Positions 1 to 12,000 of a stretch of 64,000 nt of DNA are shown piece after piece. The position numbers and the translations under genes were made by a program. The stretch spans positions 10,117,868 through 10,181,867 of the forward strand of contig NC_049983.1 of the NCBI RefSeq assembly GCF_000003815.2, read 5' to 3'. Origin of the DNA: Branchiostoma floridae (lineage: Eukaryota; Chordata; Leptocardii; Amphioxiformes; Branchiostomatidae). Below the pieces are notes generated by a model, which worked only from the letters and a program-made list of their open reading frames with translations, did not search any database and was not told the DNA's origin. Every line of letters begins with the position of its first letter. Positions within the stretch are counted from its first letter, which is position 1.

Positions 1-436
1 TACGCTAAACACAAAAAGATATGAAACTTGAATTTCAAATTATACCTCCATTATTACTTTTTATTGTTGCGCAGAACAACAAAGTACGTACACAGGGGTT
101 CCATGTTCAGACTATGTTAGCGGCACCACTTAGTTTATTAGTTAGTTGACTGAATGGCATTATATATCATTGCAAAGCGTATCTATAGCATTTTGCAAAC
201 ACTTCGCTTGTGTTCATGGTTTGAGCAGGCCACCAAAAAAAGTGTCATTGTAAAAGGATGGTGAATAAGCTTTACACTTTCATATGATACTACATGTCTT
301 TTAATAGAAAATAGACAAATTCAAGACTTCGATGTTTAACCGCTCTCTTTTCATGTGACTGTGTTGAATATCTATGTTTTTGTTTTTCGAAATACGCACC
401 GGCCAGCTTTTTTCAAACTTCTTGTTTCCCTTTCAG
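1..436. other. Presumed intron upstream of the esterase-like exons
   Basis: No exon was seen. The stretch ends in a pyrimidine-rich acceptor (tttccctttcag) directly before the exon at 437. Confidence 0.5.
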
Positions 437-2227
437 TTGAACATGGCTACCTTCGTGTACCAGTTCACGCATGCGCGCCGCACGAACCTGCCAGCCTGGG
501 CGGGCGCGGTGCACGCCGACGAGCTGTACTACCTCTTCCCCACCGTTAGGGGGAACAACCCGGACCTCATGACGGACGACGAGATGCAGCTGGTCAACGC
601 CATGATGACGTACTGGTCTAACTTTGCCAAGACTGGGTAAGATTTTGCTGCTTTTAAATTTGTATCAACATCTTCTCAAAAGCCTCCCATAAGGAAGTTC
701 CCATAAGGAAGTTGCGACATGGGTGAAATCGTCATCTAACAGTATCTGAAATAGTGTATTTGATAAAAAGATACGCATCTAATACCTCAAGTTAGCTTCC
801 ATTCAGAAAACTTTATTTTTCCAAAAAGAGTGAGGCCTTGATTTAGTCAAGAGATTCACGGTGAAGAGCACCTTTCACATATTATTATTTAATGTTTTTC
901 TTGCAGAAAATACCCTCTTTCATCTACCTCTTTGATATAGTGTATTTCTTGCGTAATGAACCCATCTAGACGAGATTGCCAAATCTGAAATCATATGAGA
1001 TAACTGGCAGGCTGATTTATCATTTACTACTGATAACACACGTTACATTCCACGAGGCAGAGGCAATGAGAGTTAAATTTCTTCATCAAGTCAGTTGACA
1101 TCTTATTCTTAATGTTAAACCCTTTCGCGTAGGAACCCCAACTTGCCGTACAACCCTGTCCTGCCGACCACGTGGCCACGCTACACAGGCACCCAGAGGT
1201 TCATTGACCTGACGATCCGGATGTCCGACAACTCCGTGGGGCAGTACATCCGGCCCAGGCGCACCTTCTTCTGGACCAAAATGATGCCCGCACTCGACTC
1301 TCAGTCCTGCAGGTACTGACATAAGAACCATACGAAAGCCGAGATTTCCACTTTTGTGGCTAAAGCCTCTAACTAGAGCCAACCGGGCGTTTTCTTAAGA
1401 TAAAACCGATTCTCTTATTGGCTGACAGCTTATTACATTATCACAAAGAAACGAGAAGAAGTCGAATTCACGTAGTAGTAGAATAGGATTGTAGATTCAT
1501 TGTCTATTTTTCATTGCATATATTTCATGTATCTTTTGTTGCGACCTGTACTGAACCTAGTGGGTATGTAAGTACAATAAAGGTCTTCATTCATTAAAGC
1601 TTGGCACACTTGCGAAGCATTACCCTTCGCACGGCCTACACAATATACCTTGCAAAACCGAGCTGAGATTTCCACTTTTGTGGGCGGATACCCTGTAACC
1701 AGCTGTCAGCCAATCAGATGTTTTCTTCAGGTAAATGGGATTCTCCGATTAGCCGACAACTGATTGCATTGAAGCTAGGAAAGACCAGCATCTAACTTCT
1801 GAACTGATAAAAGACAATTGTGATCATAAACGTCGTTATCTAAAACCAACAAAAATGTGCTTAATTGCATTAGCTAGAGCCTAGAGGACAAAATGAAATC
1901 GCCCAATCTACTAGCTGTGGCCTAATGAAGAATGAATTAATATGCTATAAAGACAAGCTATTCAGCAACTCCACAGACTCAACCAAACCTATCTGTTTCA
2001 GCCCGGAGACTATTGATGACACGACCAACGTGAACGGATGGCTGGAGGAGACCATCCTGCTGGGACTCAGGAGGAATGACGTCATCCAGCTGGGCGTGGT
2101 TGGAGGGATCGCCATCCTCCTCATCCTGGTGTTCTTCATCTCCTGCGTCACCTGCTGTAAGGTCCTGTCTGTCAACAGGATGATGCGTTATGATGACTCT
2201 AAGATTCATCTCAGCAGCTATGCATAG
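437..2227 (+). CDS. Neuroligin/cholinesterase-like membrane protein, C-terminal three exons (5' end outside window)
   Basis: Exons at 437-636, 1133-1312 and 2002-2227 (stop TAG 2225-2227). Each has an AG acceptor and the first two have GT donors; both junctions are phase 2 and in frame. The first two exons encode the end of an alpha/beta-hydrolase carboxylesterase domain: WAGAVHADEL carries the position of the catalytic His (HGDE in carboxylesterases and neuroligins), followed by MMTYWSNFAKTGNPNLPYN, very like the neuroligin and cholinesterase 'YWxNFAKTGdPN' segment, then W-RYTGTQRF and FFWTKMMPAL. The last exon gives a spacer, a single transmembrane helix (about VIQLGVVGGIAILLILVFF), a CVTCC juxtamembrane cluster and a short tail ending SSYA. 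Vertebrate neuroligins have a longer tail ending in a PDZ ligand, which is absent. The catalytic Ser lies upstream of the window, so enzyme versus adhesion function cannot be judged. AATAAA near 2917 is a possible polyadenylation signal. Confidence 0.85.
1339..1770. repeat. Two direct copies of a dispersed repeat plus a retroposon-like 3' tail, inside an intron
   Basis: The phrase GAGATTTCCACTTTTGTGG occurs at about 1340 and again at about 1668. Each is followed by related sequence (GGCTGACAGCT / CAGCTGTCAGCCAATC). Between them, at about 1550-1595, lies GTACAATAAAGGTCTTCATT followed by ATTCATT, which resembles the 3' end of a non-LTR retroposon. Family assignment is inference. Confidence 0.45.
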
Positions 2228-3986
2228 TAGTAGTACATGTATCTATAATGGTAAAATCAGTGATTCTGAGTTTGTGACTCCAAGGCTGGTGATTCTAAGA
2301 CACTAAGTCAATGATGGAGTTAAGTTTCCTATGTCAATGTTTGCCAAATATGACAGAATTTTGGAACAATTGTGACACTGTTTCTGTAATAGGATTATTT
2401 CATTGATCGCTTGCTGATGCTTAATGTGGTTTATCTTTCTTAACACGATTGATCTACAAAATGTTCGTAAGTGAAAATTTTTTTGGTGATGATCATTTTT
2501 TCCTAGTTTGGGTTAAATGGATCATGGAAATGTTCATGACAGTGGCGTTCCACATCTGCAAGCTATGTAAATATGCAACAAAAATTCCCTGTAGGTATGG
2601 AATTAGTTTTTATACAGGTACATTTCTCCTGCATGGATATGTGTTGTTTTGGTGGATATCTCAAGAAAAAATCTTAACATATTTCCTCTTTAACTAAATG
2701 GGATACAAGATAAGGTTGAGTATAGTTGCTATCTATTTAGACGTTTTGCGGGAGATGCTTAGTTGTGTTGTTGTTGTTTATTGACTTTTATCTTTAAAAC
2801 GTTATCAAGTTACTTCTTGTTTGGGAGTAAATTACATTTTTGGAAGTCTATGTGCCTAAACGTCTAATTTCTTCAGAATGTGTAAATGTTGAAAAATGAC
2901 GAGAATTCAGTTTGGAATAAACTGTTAAAACACAACTGTTCCGTCTTTTTGTGGCATTTCAGAATATTCAAGTCAAACATTCCCTACAGTTTGGGTCTCG
3001 TCTTGAAATTATAAATCAACTGATAGCAAAAATCGGAAGAAATACAAACACTTGGCGTCAGTTGCAAAAGCACGACATACATTTACTTTGTACAGAGGGA
3101 AAATAATTGCACAATAAATACTAGCAGCATTGACAAGAAGTTTTAACCTGGCTATATGTCCATAAGCCCAAAGCTGTGTCTCAGTCCAATAGTAGCCGGT
3201 TGCACAGTAAAAAATATTGCACTTAAATTACAATAAATAAAGACAAGGTGGGACACTGAAGACATTGTTACCTTTTGGTACACAGTATGTACGTGACATG
3301 TCTGACATGGTATAGAAAAATAAAGTAAAGCCACCTCTGTTTTGTACATTTTTACACTTTTCTACAAAAACAGGTTTCGCCAGTTCGCCTTTAAGTTTGC
3401 ACAAAATGAATGGCACTTCTTTTTGCCTCTATCGGCATAGCACTTCGGGGTCATAGGCATAGTCATAATTTTAGCCTTCTGGGAATTTGCCCTTGTTTTT
3501 CCCCAACATGACAAGGTTTGTTCCTTATGCAAAATCCCCATTCGAAGCTGTGCTGTAAGTGCAAACCTCATTACAAAATGGCGACCATACAGACGATATT
3601 CTACCAATTCAGAGTGCCTAGCGAATGGTCATAGTTTAGTTCATATTGTGAATAGCATTAGTGGTTTTAGACTTTTAGGCACAGTTTCGGGAGTTAGCTA
3701 TAAGTCTGTACTACAATCTATTCATTCACAAATCGCTCAGGCATGTTCTCAAAACGGTAGAATATCTCACTGAGGTCGCGGCGACAACTTAGGCGAAAAT
3801 TCGGTCCTTGTCATTCGTCCATTCTTTAGCCATCTTGAATGACGATAACAAAAAAGGACCTTCCTGTACACAAATACATTTAACAAAGGTTATATTTACA
3901 TCACATCTATGTTATGGTGAGCTACTAATACTACAGCTACACTACTTACTACAGTTATATACAAGACAAGTCTACATGCTACTTGG
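2228..3986. other. Convergent intergenic region and 3' UTRs of the esterase-like and FoxN1/4 genes
   Basis: The two flanking genes converge here. It is AT-rich with no ORF that looks protein-like. It should contain both 3' UTRs; an AATAAA-type signal is seen near 2917 on the + strand. Nothing else was recognised. Confidence 0.5.
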
Positions 3987-5449
3987 TTAGTACATGGTTA
4001 GCTGCGCTCCGGGGTTATAGAAGTGCCCCTGGTTGAAGCCGTAGGCGGGCTCATGTACTGAGTACGCCGCTGAGTACATGAGCGGGTCCCCCTGCACGAC
4101 TATCCAGTTGTCGGGAGTCTGTTCGGGCGTGCCGGGCGATGGTGCTGATGCTTTCCCTTCAGGTGAGGGTTGCGTTCCGCTGCTTTCAGCTGAGGACGGC
4201 GCAGCGGGGGAAGGTGCACTCTACGGATATAAGAAACAAAGCCTTAAGAAATATCTTGAAGAAATATCTGCCATTAAGTATCTACTAATTTCGATGCTAC
4301 ATGTATGCACGTTGCATTCAACGATGTTCAATCTATATGTGTCGTTTCTGATGCCATTTCTTAGTTCTGTATATATGTATCGAAAACGCATGGACATTGT
4401 AGACAGAAACAAGATCACAGCATATCCAGGACAAAGATAAAGAAACCGGAAGTTTTGCTGCAGTGTCATGGTTAGCCGCCAGGAGGCCCAAAGTAGACCT
4501 TGACATTTGTGGCTTTAATACCTACTTACATACCAAATATCAACACAATCCATCTAAAAGCTTTCTAAGTTATTACTGTGCAAATGCAAATACACCCTGG
4601 CACACACGGACATATCCCAAGCATATACCAAGCCCCCAAACCATACCTCCATTGCATTGGTTAGAGATATAAAATCTTAGTTTTCAAAACGACGAAACAA
4701 GTCACGTAACAATCTATATCTAGCCTGTACTTACCTGACTCTGGTTGTACGGCTGTGTATTGTAGCCGTTATGTCTGAGGCAGGAGTCATCAGCCATGTT
4801 CCCCACAGTACCGATGTACGGCTGACGGCCGGCTGTGGGGTGGGGCACCACCTTCTCCTGGGCGGGGACCTGGCGCACCTCGGCTGGGGACGGCACCGGG
4901 GACGGGCTCGCCGAGGACGACGGGGTACAACCGTCGTAGTGGAAGTCCACTGTCAATGTGGGGAAAAGAAGTATTTTTTTTCATTGCTTAGGTCATGTTT
5001 AATTTCTTATCAGTTATTTGATATGTTACATCGTCTAACCATCAAAATCAGTGATCTGCAAGTCATTATAAAGGCGTCATTGATATTTAAACCGATACGC
5101 ACGAAATGACTATTAAGAAACGGTTTGTTTGTGCAAAGTAGCATAATATACGGCCTCCTTTGGTCAATATTGACATAATATTGCAAAGTAGCATAATATC
5201 AGACATAATAAGCACACGAATCACAACAGCTAAATGACTGCAGTTCTGTTCTTGGAGGTGTTTAGTGTTTGTGCTTAAGCTTGTGTGTGTGTTTTGAGTG
5301 TGTATTTATGTGTGTGTGTGTGTGTGTGTATGTATGTGTGTATGTATGTATGTATGTGTGTATGTATGTATATATGTGTGTATGTATCCGTGTGTGTGCA
5401 TGTATGTATCTGTGTTTGCTTCTGTGTGTGCGTGTGCATGTTTGTGTTA

Positions 5450-5546
<97 letters not shown>

Positions 5547-7698
5547 AGCACAGTGTGTGTGTGTGTGTGTGTTTCAAGTCTGTGGCGGGAAGGCAAATCT
5601 GACTTCTGACGCGTCTTACCTGGATACGCCATGCTCCTCCTGATTGCCTCAGGGTCCTTCTTCTTCCACTTGCGGATCTCAGACATCATCTTGTCCACCT
5701 TGTCGGGGTGCAGCGCCCACAGACACCCTTTCCTGTTAGGGTCCGCCTGTGAAGGCTCGATCTTCAGGAAACACTTGTTCAGCGACAGGTTGTGTCGGAC
5801 AGAATTCTGAATAACAATTACGACAAACAAAAACATACCAAAAATCATGACGATCCGTCAACACGTTTTCGTCCAAAGTTTGAAAGGAAATCGGCGCCTG
5901 TAGTTAAAAAAAGCCACACTTACTCTTTGCATCAAGGGCTAACTTCCACTCAAAAATTAAAACTACAGCATGTACAGAACACGAGATATCAAAAAAGGAA
6001 CTTCAGCTGGAGTGCCTTAGCAAGCCGCTAGGGGGCCATCACCGAACTTGTCTTTCATTTTCCAAGGTAATGAGCATAACTGAGATTAGCACACTCTTTT
6101 TCTGTGATATAACTTGGGGAGCAAAAAAAAAGGCTGGCTACTTGTATCATCGGGNNNNNNNNNNNNNNNNNNNNNNNNNNNNNNNNNNNNNNNNNNNNNN
6201 NNNNNNNNNNNNNNNNNNNNNNNNNNNNNNNNNNNNNNNNNNNNNNNNNNNNNNNNNNNNNNNNNNNNNNNNNNNNNNNNNNNNNNNNNNNNNNNNNNNN
6301 NNNNNNNNNNNNNNNNNNNNNNNNNNNNNNNNNNNNNNNNNNNNNNNNNNNNNNNNNNNNNNNNNNNNNNNNNNNNNNNNNNNNNNNNNNNNNNNNNNNN
6401 NNNNNNNNNNNNNNNNNNNNNNNNNNNNNNNNNNNNNNNNNNNNNNNNNNNNNNNNNNNNNNNNNNNNNNNNNNNNNNNNNNNNNNNNNNNNNNNNNNNN
6501 NNNNNNNNNNNNNNNNNNNNNNNNNNNNNNNNNNNNNNNNNNNNNNNNNNNNNNNNNNNNNNNNNNNNNNNNNNNNNNNNNNNNNNNNNNNNNNNNNNNN
6601 NNNNNNNNNNNNNNNNNNNNNNNNNNNNAAATAGATGGCATATCAACTCTGCCAAAAAACTTATGGGGCGTTATCATCTCAAGTATAATGATTCTAACAC
6701 AAAACAACCTTGTCTTTGTCTTAACGTTTTTGTCTTTAATAGAGCCGCCAAATTAGTGTTGTCTTGGAACACACGTTCTACCTAAACTCGCCCCTCCAAC
6801 CTCTAACAAAAGGCACACTTACTTTCCAGCCATCCGGTGCTGTTTTGAAGTAAGGATAGTGTTCCCTGCAAATGAAATACATTTATTTCAAAAGGATAAA
6901 CATTATACAGTACATGTTGTTAGATACAAAATAGATACACAGATAGATGAATAAGTATAGCTTCGAGACTTCAAGTTGAATTTAAAGTACATCGATGGCA
7001 CATGGTCTCATAGACGTCAAATCACACATGATGTACTATAAAATGCAGTTGATTATCGCGTTAAAATGTGTCCAGACGTTTCACCTGATAAAACTGTATA
7101 TCTCTGTGACTGGCATGTTACCAGTCCTGCTTTTCATCATGGCAAGGGCGATCAGGCAGCTGTAAGAGTACGGAGGTTTGTGGAAAACCTCGTCGTCCTC
7201 GGAGTCTTGTGCAGAACACCCCAATCTGTTTGCCGTCGGCGAGTCGGCAAAACTGTACTGCGGGCTCGCTTCGGAGGCAGGGCTCGGGCTGCCGCTCGAT
7301 GTCGACCCGTAGCCAACGAAGTCGCTACGGTACTTCATGTGAGCGTCACCGTAGTGTCCCTGCGTGTGCCCGGCGCCGACACCGCCGACAGCCGGCAGCG
7401 AGTTCGCGTACATGCCAGTCCTGACGCCGCACGGGTACGGCTGCGAGACGGGGGAGAACGTCCTCGGGTTGACGATCACGGGGTGGTCGGGGAACTCGCC
7501 GTATTTCTCGGGAAAGCTGTAGTCGAAGTATGGATGGTACCACCCGGCGGACTTTTGCCAGTCCCTCGGGTAGTATGGCTCGCCTGGAGTCCCGTAGGTT
7601 TGGTCATGAGACAGGGACAGTTGGTCGATGGTGTTGGTGAGGACTTGCTGCATCTCGGCCCGTAGTTCTTGGATGGTGTCCTGCACAATGTAGTTCAT
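3987..7698 (-). CDS. FoxN1/4: Forkhead transcription factor of the FoxN1/4 class
   Basis: Exons on the minus strand: 7698-7085, 6865-6823, 5806-5620, 4949-4735, 4220-3987 (stop 3989-3987). The total is 1293 nt, 430 residues, with consistent phases and GT-AG ends. The forkhead DNA-binding domain starts at about residue 173 ([15 protein letters not shown]) and continues across exons 1-3: [14 protein letters not shown], recognition helix [13 protein letters not shown] (220-232), [14 protein letters not shown] and the basic [18 protein letters not shown]. The PYSYSCLIA start and the GCLWAL...IRRSM ending are characteristic of FoxN1/FoxN4 rather than FoxN2/3. The N-terminal 170 residues are Tyr/Pro/Ser-rich. 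The C-terminus ([15 protein letters not shown]... to [10 protein letters not shown]) is Pro/Ser-rich and may carry transactivation activity, which is inference. The start is the first ATG of the long open exon; an upstream noncoding exon is possible. The assembly gap lies in the second intron and costs no coding sequence. Confidence 0.93.
5281..5575. repeat. Compound microsatellite (TG)n-(TATG)n-(TA)n-(TG)n
   Basis: It lies in FoxN1/4 intron 3. An imperfect TG/TATG tract (5281-5450) is followed by about 90 bp of uninterrupted TA (about 5453-5540) and a short TG run (about 5553-5572). A pure TA tract of this length can extrude as a cruciform and is prone to length polymorphism and assembly error. 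Confidence 0.95.
5880..6045 (+). repeat. Copy of a dispersed repeat family (family 'CGAGATATC')
   Basis: It contains AATCGGCGCCTGTAG, CTTCCACTCAAAAATTA, ACACGAGATATCAA, CTTCAGCTGGAGTGCC and GCCGCTAGGGGGCC in that order. Related sequence with the same word order recurs at about 4440-4590, 24330-24480, 26600-26890, 29820-29960 and 37930-38225. Confidence 0.7.
6155..6628. other. Assembly gap (474 Ns)
   Basis: Run of N inside FoxN1/4 intron 2, between exons 6823-6865 and 5620-5806. The forkhead domain is complete without it. The flanks are repeat-like. Confidence 0.99.
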
Positions 7699-9072
7699 CG
7701 TTCGGACACTACAAGATGGCGGCGGCGAGAAGACCTGGGTGGAACTGTCGGCTGGTGATCACCTGTTGCAGGCAGCTCTTGACTTCGTCTGAGCGGCAGA
7801 CAACGTGATCAAGACTGCCCGCGAAGGGTATTAACATTCAAATTTCCCGCCGAAAAGTGACGTAGGGTGATTGTCTCGATTTGCATAAGAAGGGTGCAAT
7901 GACGATCATCTTATCGGTCTTTTGTTTGTCGATTTGGCCGTCGATTTTAAAATCATTAGCAACTTTTATATTCAATTGCACAGGTATAGAGGGAAAAAAT
8001 CCAAGGGTACCGACAGTTCCTCCATTCAATGCTACATTAGTACCAATTAATATATACTATTTGCCCAGACTACGCTCAATACACATGAGCTATATCTTAA
8101 CACTATTCACTCGTCATTCGCTGATTTATATGGAATGTTGCTTGAAGTTTTTTTGATACTATATTTTGCTCTAATTTTCCGGCAATAATTAAAGTTAGTT
8201 GAACTTATGGTCTCATTGATGTATTACTCCGCGTGTGGACACCCTAAAATAGATCCGAGCCAAAAAATAAACGGCTGCATGGACGCATGTTTTTAGCGGT
8301 GAGAAATTCCCTTTTAGCCAGCGGAACTGATCTCGAAAGCTAGATTGGTGAAAGCTTGTTTGTAACTGAAGATATTAGCAGGTAAAGTTTTGCAGCCGCG
8401 CGCTAGGTCGGAGGTACACAGCCCTGGGTTCTGAGTGGTGCGGTTGTACACTCAAAGCGAAAAAAAAGTGCCTTTTGTGGGGATTGACTAATCGTCGTTT
8501 GTAATTGCTATAAAAAAAGTTCGTACGCATAGTTTACGTTGACAATTTTTTCCCACGATATAGGGTAAATGTGCTCAACATAGAATGAAAAATCTGCTAA
8601 AATTTTACGTAGCGTCATTATGAACGCGCCCATGAAAAATACGAATTATAACATACAATTCTATGGAAAGAAGAAACTCATCAATGAGACCTTATGGTAA
8701 AATAGGAATTTCCTGAAAGAGATGTTCTACTAGAGTTACTTTTGTCATTATAAAAGATATTGGTATTGCAACAGTATATTGGGGATGTACGTGTTAGCTT
8801 TTGTTGCTTAGTTAGTAGAAATTTAAGAGTTAAGTTATATTTATATTTTGTCGGTTTGTAACGTTATTTGACCGTACGAAAGTTGCCATACTGCACATGT
8901 TGTTGCGTCTTGAAAGCTTGTAATGCTGCACACAACCGCTAGGTGTCGCCATTGAAAAGTTCCATTGTAAAGTTCAGAGGTCATACGTCTGTCTGTGTGG
9001 ACTGAATTAGAATGTTTTTGTTTGGAAATTCACATGGCCTTTCATTGAAGAACGGCGAACAAAGTTAGCCCC
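7699..9072. promoter_or_regulatory. Shared upstream region of FoxN1/4 (-) and FBH1 (+)
   Basis: The two start codons face away from each other across 1374 bp, so both promoters should lie here. AAGATGGCGGC at 7713-7723, about 15 nt upstream of the FoxN1/4 ATG, matches the YY1-type core promoter/5' UTR motif. The middle (8209-8691) is occupied by an element with inverted ends, listed separately. No TATA box was identified with confidence. Confidence 0.5.
8209..8691. mobile_element. Putative nonautonomous DNA element (MITE) with TTAT target duplication
   Basis: The ends are inverted: GGTCTCATTGATG at 8209 and CATCAATGAGACC ending at 8691. Both are flanked by TTAT (8205-8208 and 8692-8695). There is no transposase ORF in the 483 bp. 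It lies between FoxN1/4 and FBH1 and may therefore have entered promoter sequence. Confidence 0.6.
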
Positions 9073-12000
9073 ATGGAGTGTAGGGAGGTGCTTGAAGAGC
9101 AAGGGTCTACAATGGAGCCATCGGTTTGTGTTTCTGGAGGTAAGAAAGACGCAGTTTCATCAAGCGAATTTGAAGATCTGAGCGTCCCCCCTCCTTCCAA
9201 GATGGCCTCCACAAATTCGCATGGACTTGCCCAAACAACAGATCCTGACGAAGGTGGTCCCCAGCAGAAGCGGAGAAAGATCACCATGGACCCAGGAGCT
9301 TGCCTTGAATATTCCAACTCAGAAGTAGGTGCGAATCCTCTCAAAAATCCTCTCTCTGTGAAAAAGAGTAGCAGGAACATAAATGATATCCTGATGCCAA
9401 GAAACCCAAAGGGCGAAAATAACAGAAAATTGCCCAAAAGTTCAGGCAGGGTGTTCACAAATACGAGGTTTAGAACGGCCAGTACCTTTCCTTCAACGAA
9501 ACCCAGGGGTGCTTCGACTCAAAATGGGAACTTGGGAATGAATAGAACCATGGATAGCTATTTCATTCAGGACTCCAGAAATCCCAAGGTGCCATGCACA
9601 TCTTCTCCAGACAAGGATGCACAGAGTATGAAGACACAGAATCTTAAGAGGCCAGCGACACAAAAGACATCAACAGTAACAACTACATGTCTACGGACAC
9701 CAACAAAGAATAGTGTGCCATTTTCCATGTCTTCTCCAAGCTGTAGATCTCAGACTCAGAGGGCCAGCCCTGGTTCTCTAAGGGTTAGTCCTGGTTCAAG
9801 GGTTTTCAAATGGCCGGCTAAGAAATCGTCTGTAGCAATCACAACTTCACCTGACGCTACCACACATGTATTCGTGTCTAGTCCGGATAAGGGCACTGTC
9901 AGTTCATCTTCATGGTCGCAAAGTAGCACAGAGTCTTCCACATCTGGGCAGATGTCTACAACAAGCAATTCCTCCTCACCAAGTGATGGAAGCTTGGGCC
10001 ACGTTGTACGGAACATATTCGGAAAGGCAGCCGCTGATACAAGCTGTAGTTCTAAAGACGGCGCGACGGAGATGACATCAGTACGACCACAGGTAGAGGG
10101 CGCCACTGAGGAGGATCCACCGTTGCCATCTCTGGATGATTCAGAGCTAGACAAGTTGCTGGCCAACTACGACATGGACCAGTGTACGTCACAGGAACGT
10201 CCAGACGACAGCAACAGGTTCGGCCTCTTCGGAGTTTCCTCTGGTTGTCATGGCAACGATGAGGACAGCTCGGACAGCGTTAGTGAGGAGTTACCAAACC
10301 TGTTTCAGATGTTGCCAGAGGAGTTGTTGGAGAACATCTTCTGCCAGATGCCCATGTTAGACCTGTGTCTGCACCTGAGTTTGGTGTGCCACCAGTGGAG
10401 GGACATTATACAGAGGGACACAGTAAGTGCTGTAGCCTGATATACATCCCTATTTGAGCACTAGTCTGTTCCAATGTCATTTCCTCTTCCTAAAAGGAGG
10501 AGTGACAATTGATGTACATGTATTAGAACAAACTAAAGCTGAAATAGACATGGATACTCGTATATATATATATATACATACCTTCTTTCTTGATATGGGT
10601 ACAAACTGTCGAGAGTTACCGTCATCACTTTCTTGAATAAAGCCATGTAAAACTTTGTTGTACAAAATGTTCATGACTTTGATGTTCTAACAAAATTTTC
10701 TACAGCTTACTCTCTACTAGTATGCAGAGCAGGACAGTCTCCAAATGAAAATCCTACTATCTTCCAAGATATGGCATTTGGAAGACAGTAAGATGTACAT
10801 GCATGTACATATACTATTTAAAAAACATGGAAACATGGTCTTAGTCTGGAAACTTGTCATTTTTAGTAATTTTTGACATTTTTTACACTTGTAACTTTCA
10901 AACTCTAATCATTTGACGTATATTTTCTCCAGTTCATTCCATGGAAGAAGAAGTACCACAAGCTGAAGCAGGGGTGTCCTGAAACAGTCCAGGAGGTGAA
11001 CAGTCTGATGGGAAAACACAACATCACCACTGCTAAAGATGGCTGTCTGCTTCAGCTCATCAGGTAGAGAAAAGTGTTTATTTGAATTCCCTACAGGTGC
11101 AAAAGCTCAAGACTCTGCAATATGCTTTTGCAGACATTGTTGAAGTCAAATCTACATGACTTCTTGTACATATTAGAACCACCTGGCCAATGTGATCACT
11201 TGGTAGTACCTTTGGATTATTTTCCACAAAAGTATCTGTGACACAAGCATTGATTAAGATTAGATTCTTGTCTATAAAGTATAGTGACAACCTAGCTGTT
11301 CACTGTATCATAAAGCCTTTAGATCTGTCGGTCAATGTTAATCTTGGTAAAATCTAGCAGGTAAAATCCTGATTACTGTAATGTGTAAATGCAGAAACGT
11401 TCACAGTGATTTTATGCTTGCAGTTTTCGCGGTGGCCACCCAAACTTAAAAACACCAGAACAATTTGTCCCTTGTAGCATGTGACTACAGTTTATGATGC
11501 TACCGCAAACTTAAAACAACCGCAAAAGTAAATCCTTGCGAATGTAAATGCATTTACAGTAACAGCAGCCCTTTAGCAGTGGATATGGCCAAACAGTCCT
11601 ATTCGAGAATGACAGTCCCTGCCACATACTAGCAGACCTGTCCACATAAACCATTTTTTATCGGTTTTCTGAGTGGTCTACTAGTACTTGGGCAGGTTTG
11701 ACTGTTTTTGTTGTTTTTTCTGTAAATCGCAAACCTGACTCCTCTTTTTTTTGGCAGTGCCTCTGGAGCAGAGACCCTAACTCTTTTTCTTACACGTTGA
11801 ATGTAATATTTCCCCACTCCAGGTACATGTCGAGCTGGCAGAAGCGTGAGGAGGCGGCCATCTTGGACCGGCTGCAGGCCCACCCCCTGGCTGGTGCAGC
11901 TCAGGACCTCATCAGGACCAGGGCTGCAGACTGTCTCATAGATGGGGTGAGCTGCACTCTAGTCTTTTTTATAAGTTTACAGTCAGTACTCGAAATACCC

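Noticed and set aside
5269-5643. Several 100-124-residue ORFs of Cys/Val/Tyr/Ile repeats on both strands
   Set aside because: They are translations of TG/TA microsatellite and have no coding value. The same applies to the ORFs at 29073-29591, 31336-31711 and 38067-38462.
6070-6785. ORFs spanning the run of Ns on both strands
   Set aside because: The apparent open frame is only unknown sequence.
7066-7665. 199-residue ORF on + opposite the first FoxN1/4 exon
   Set aside because: Arg-rich shadow of the minus-strand coding exon, which contains the forkhead domain.
9756-10166. 136-residue minus ORF inside FBH1 exon 1
   Set aside because: Antisense shadow of a Ser-rich coding region with no recognisable content.
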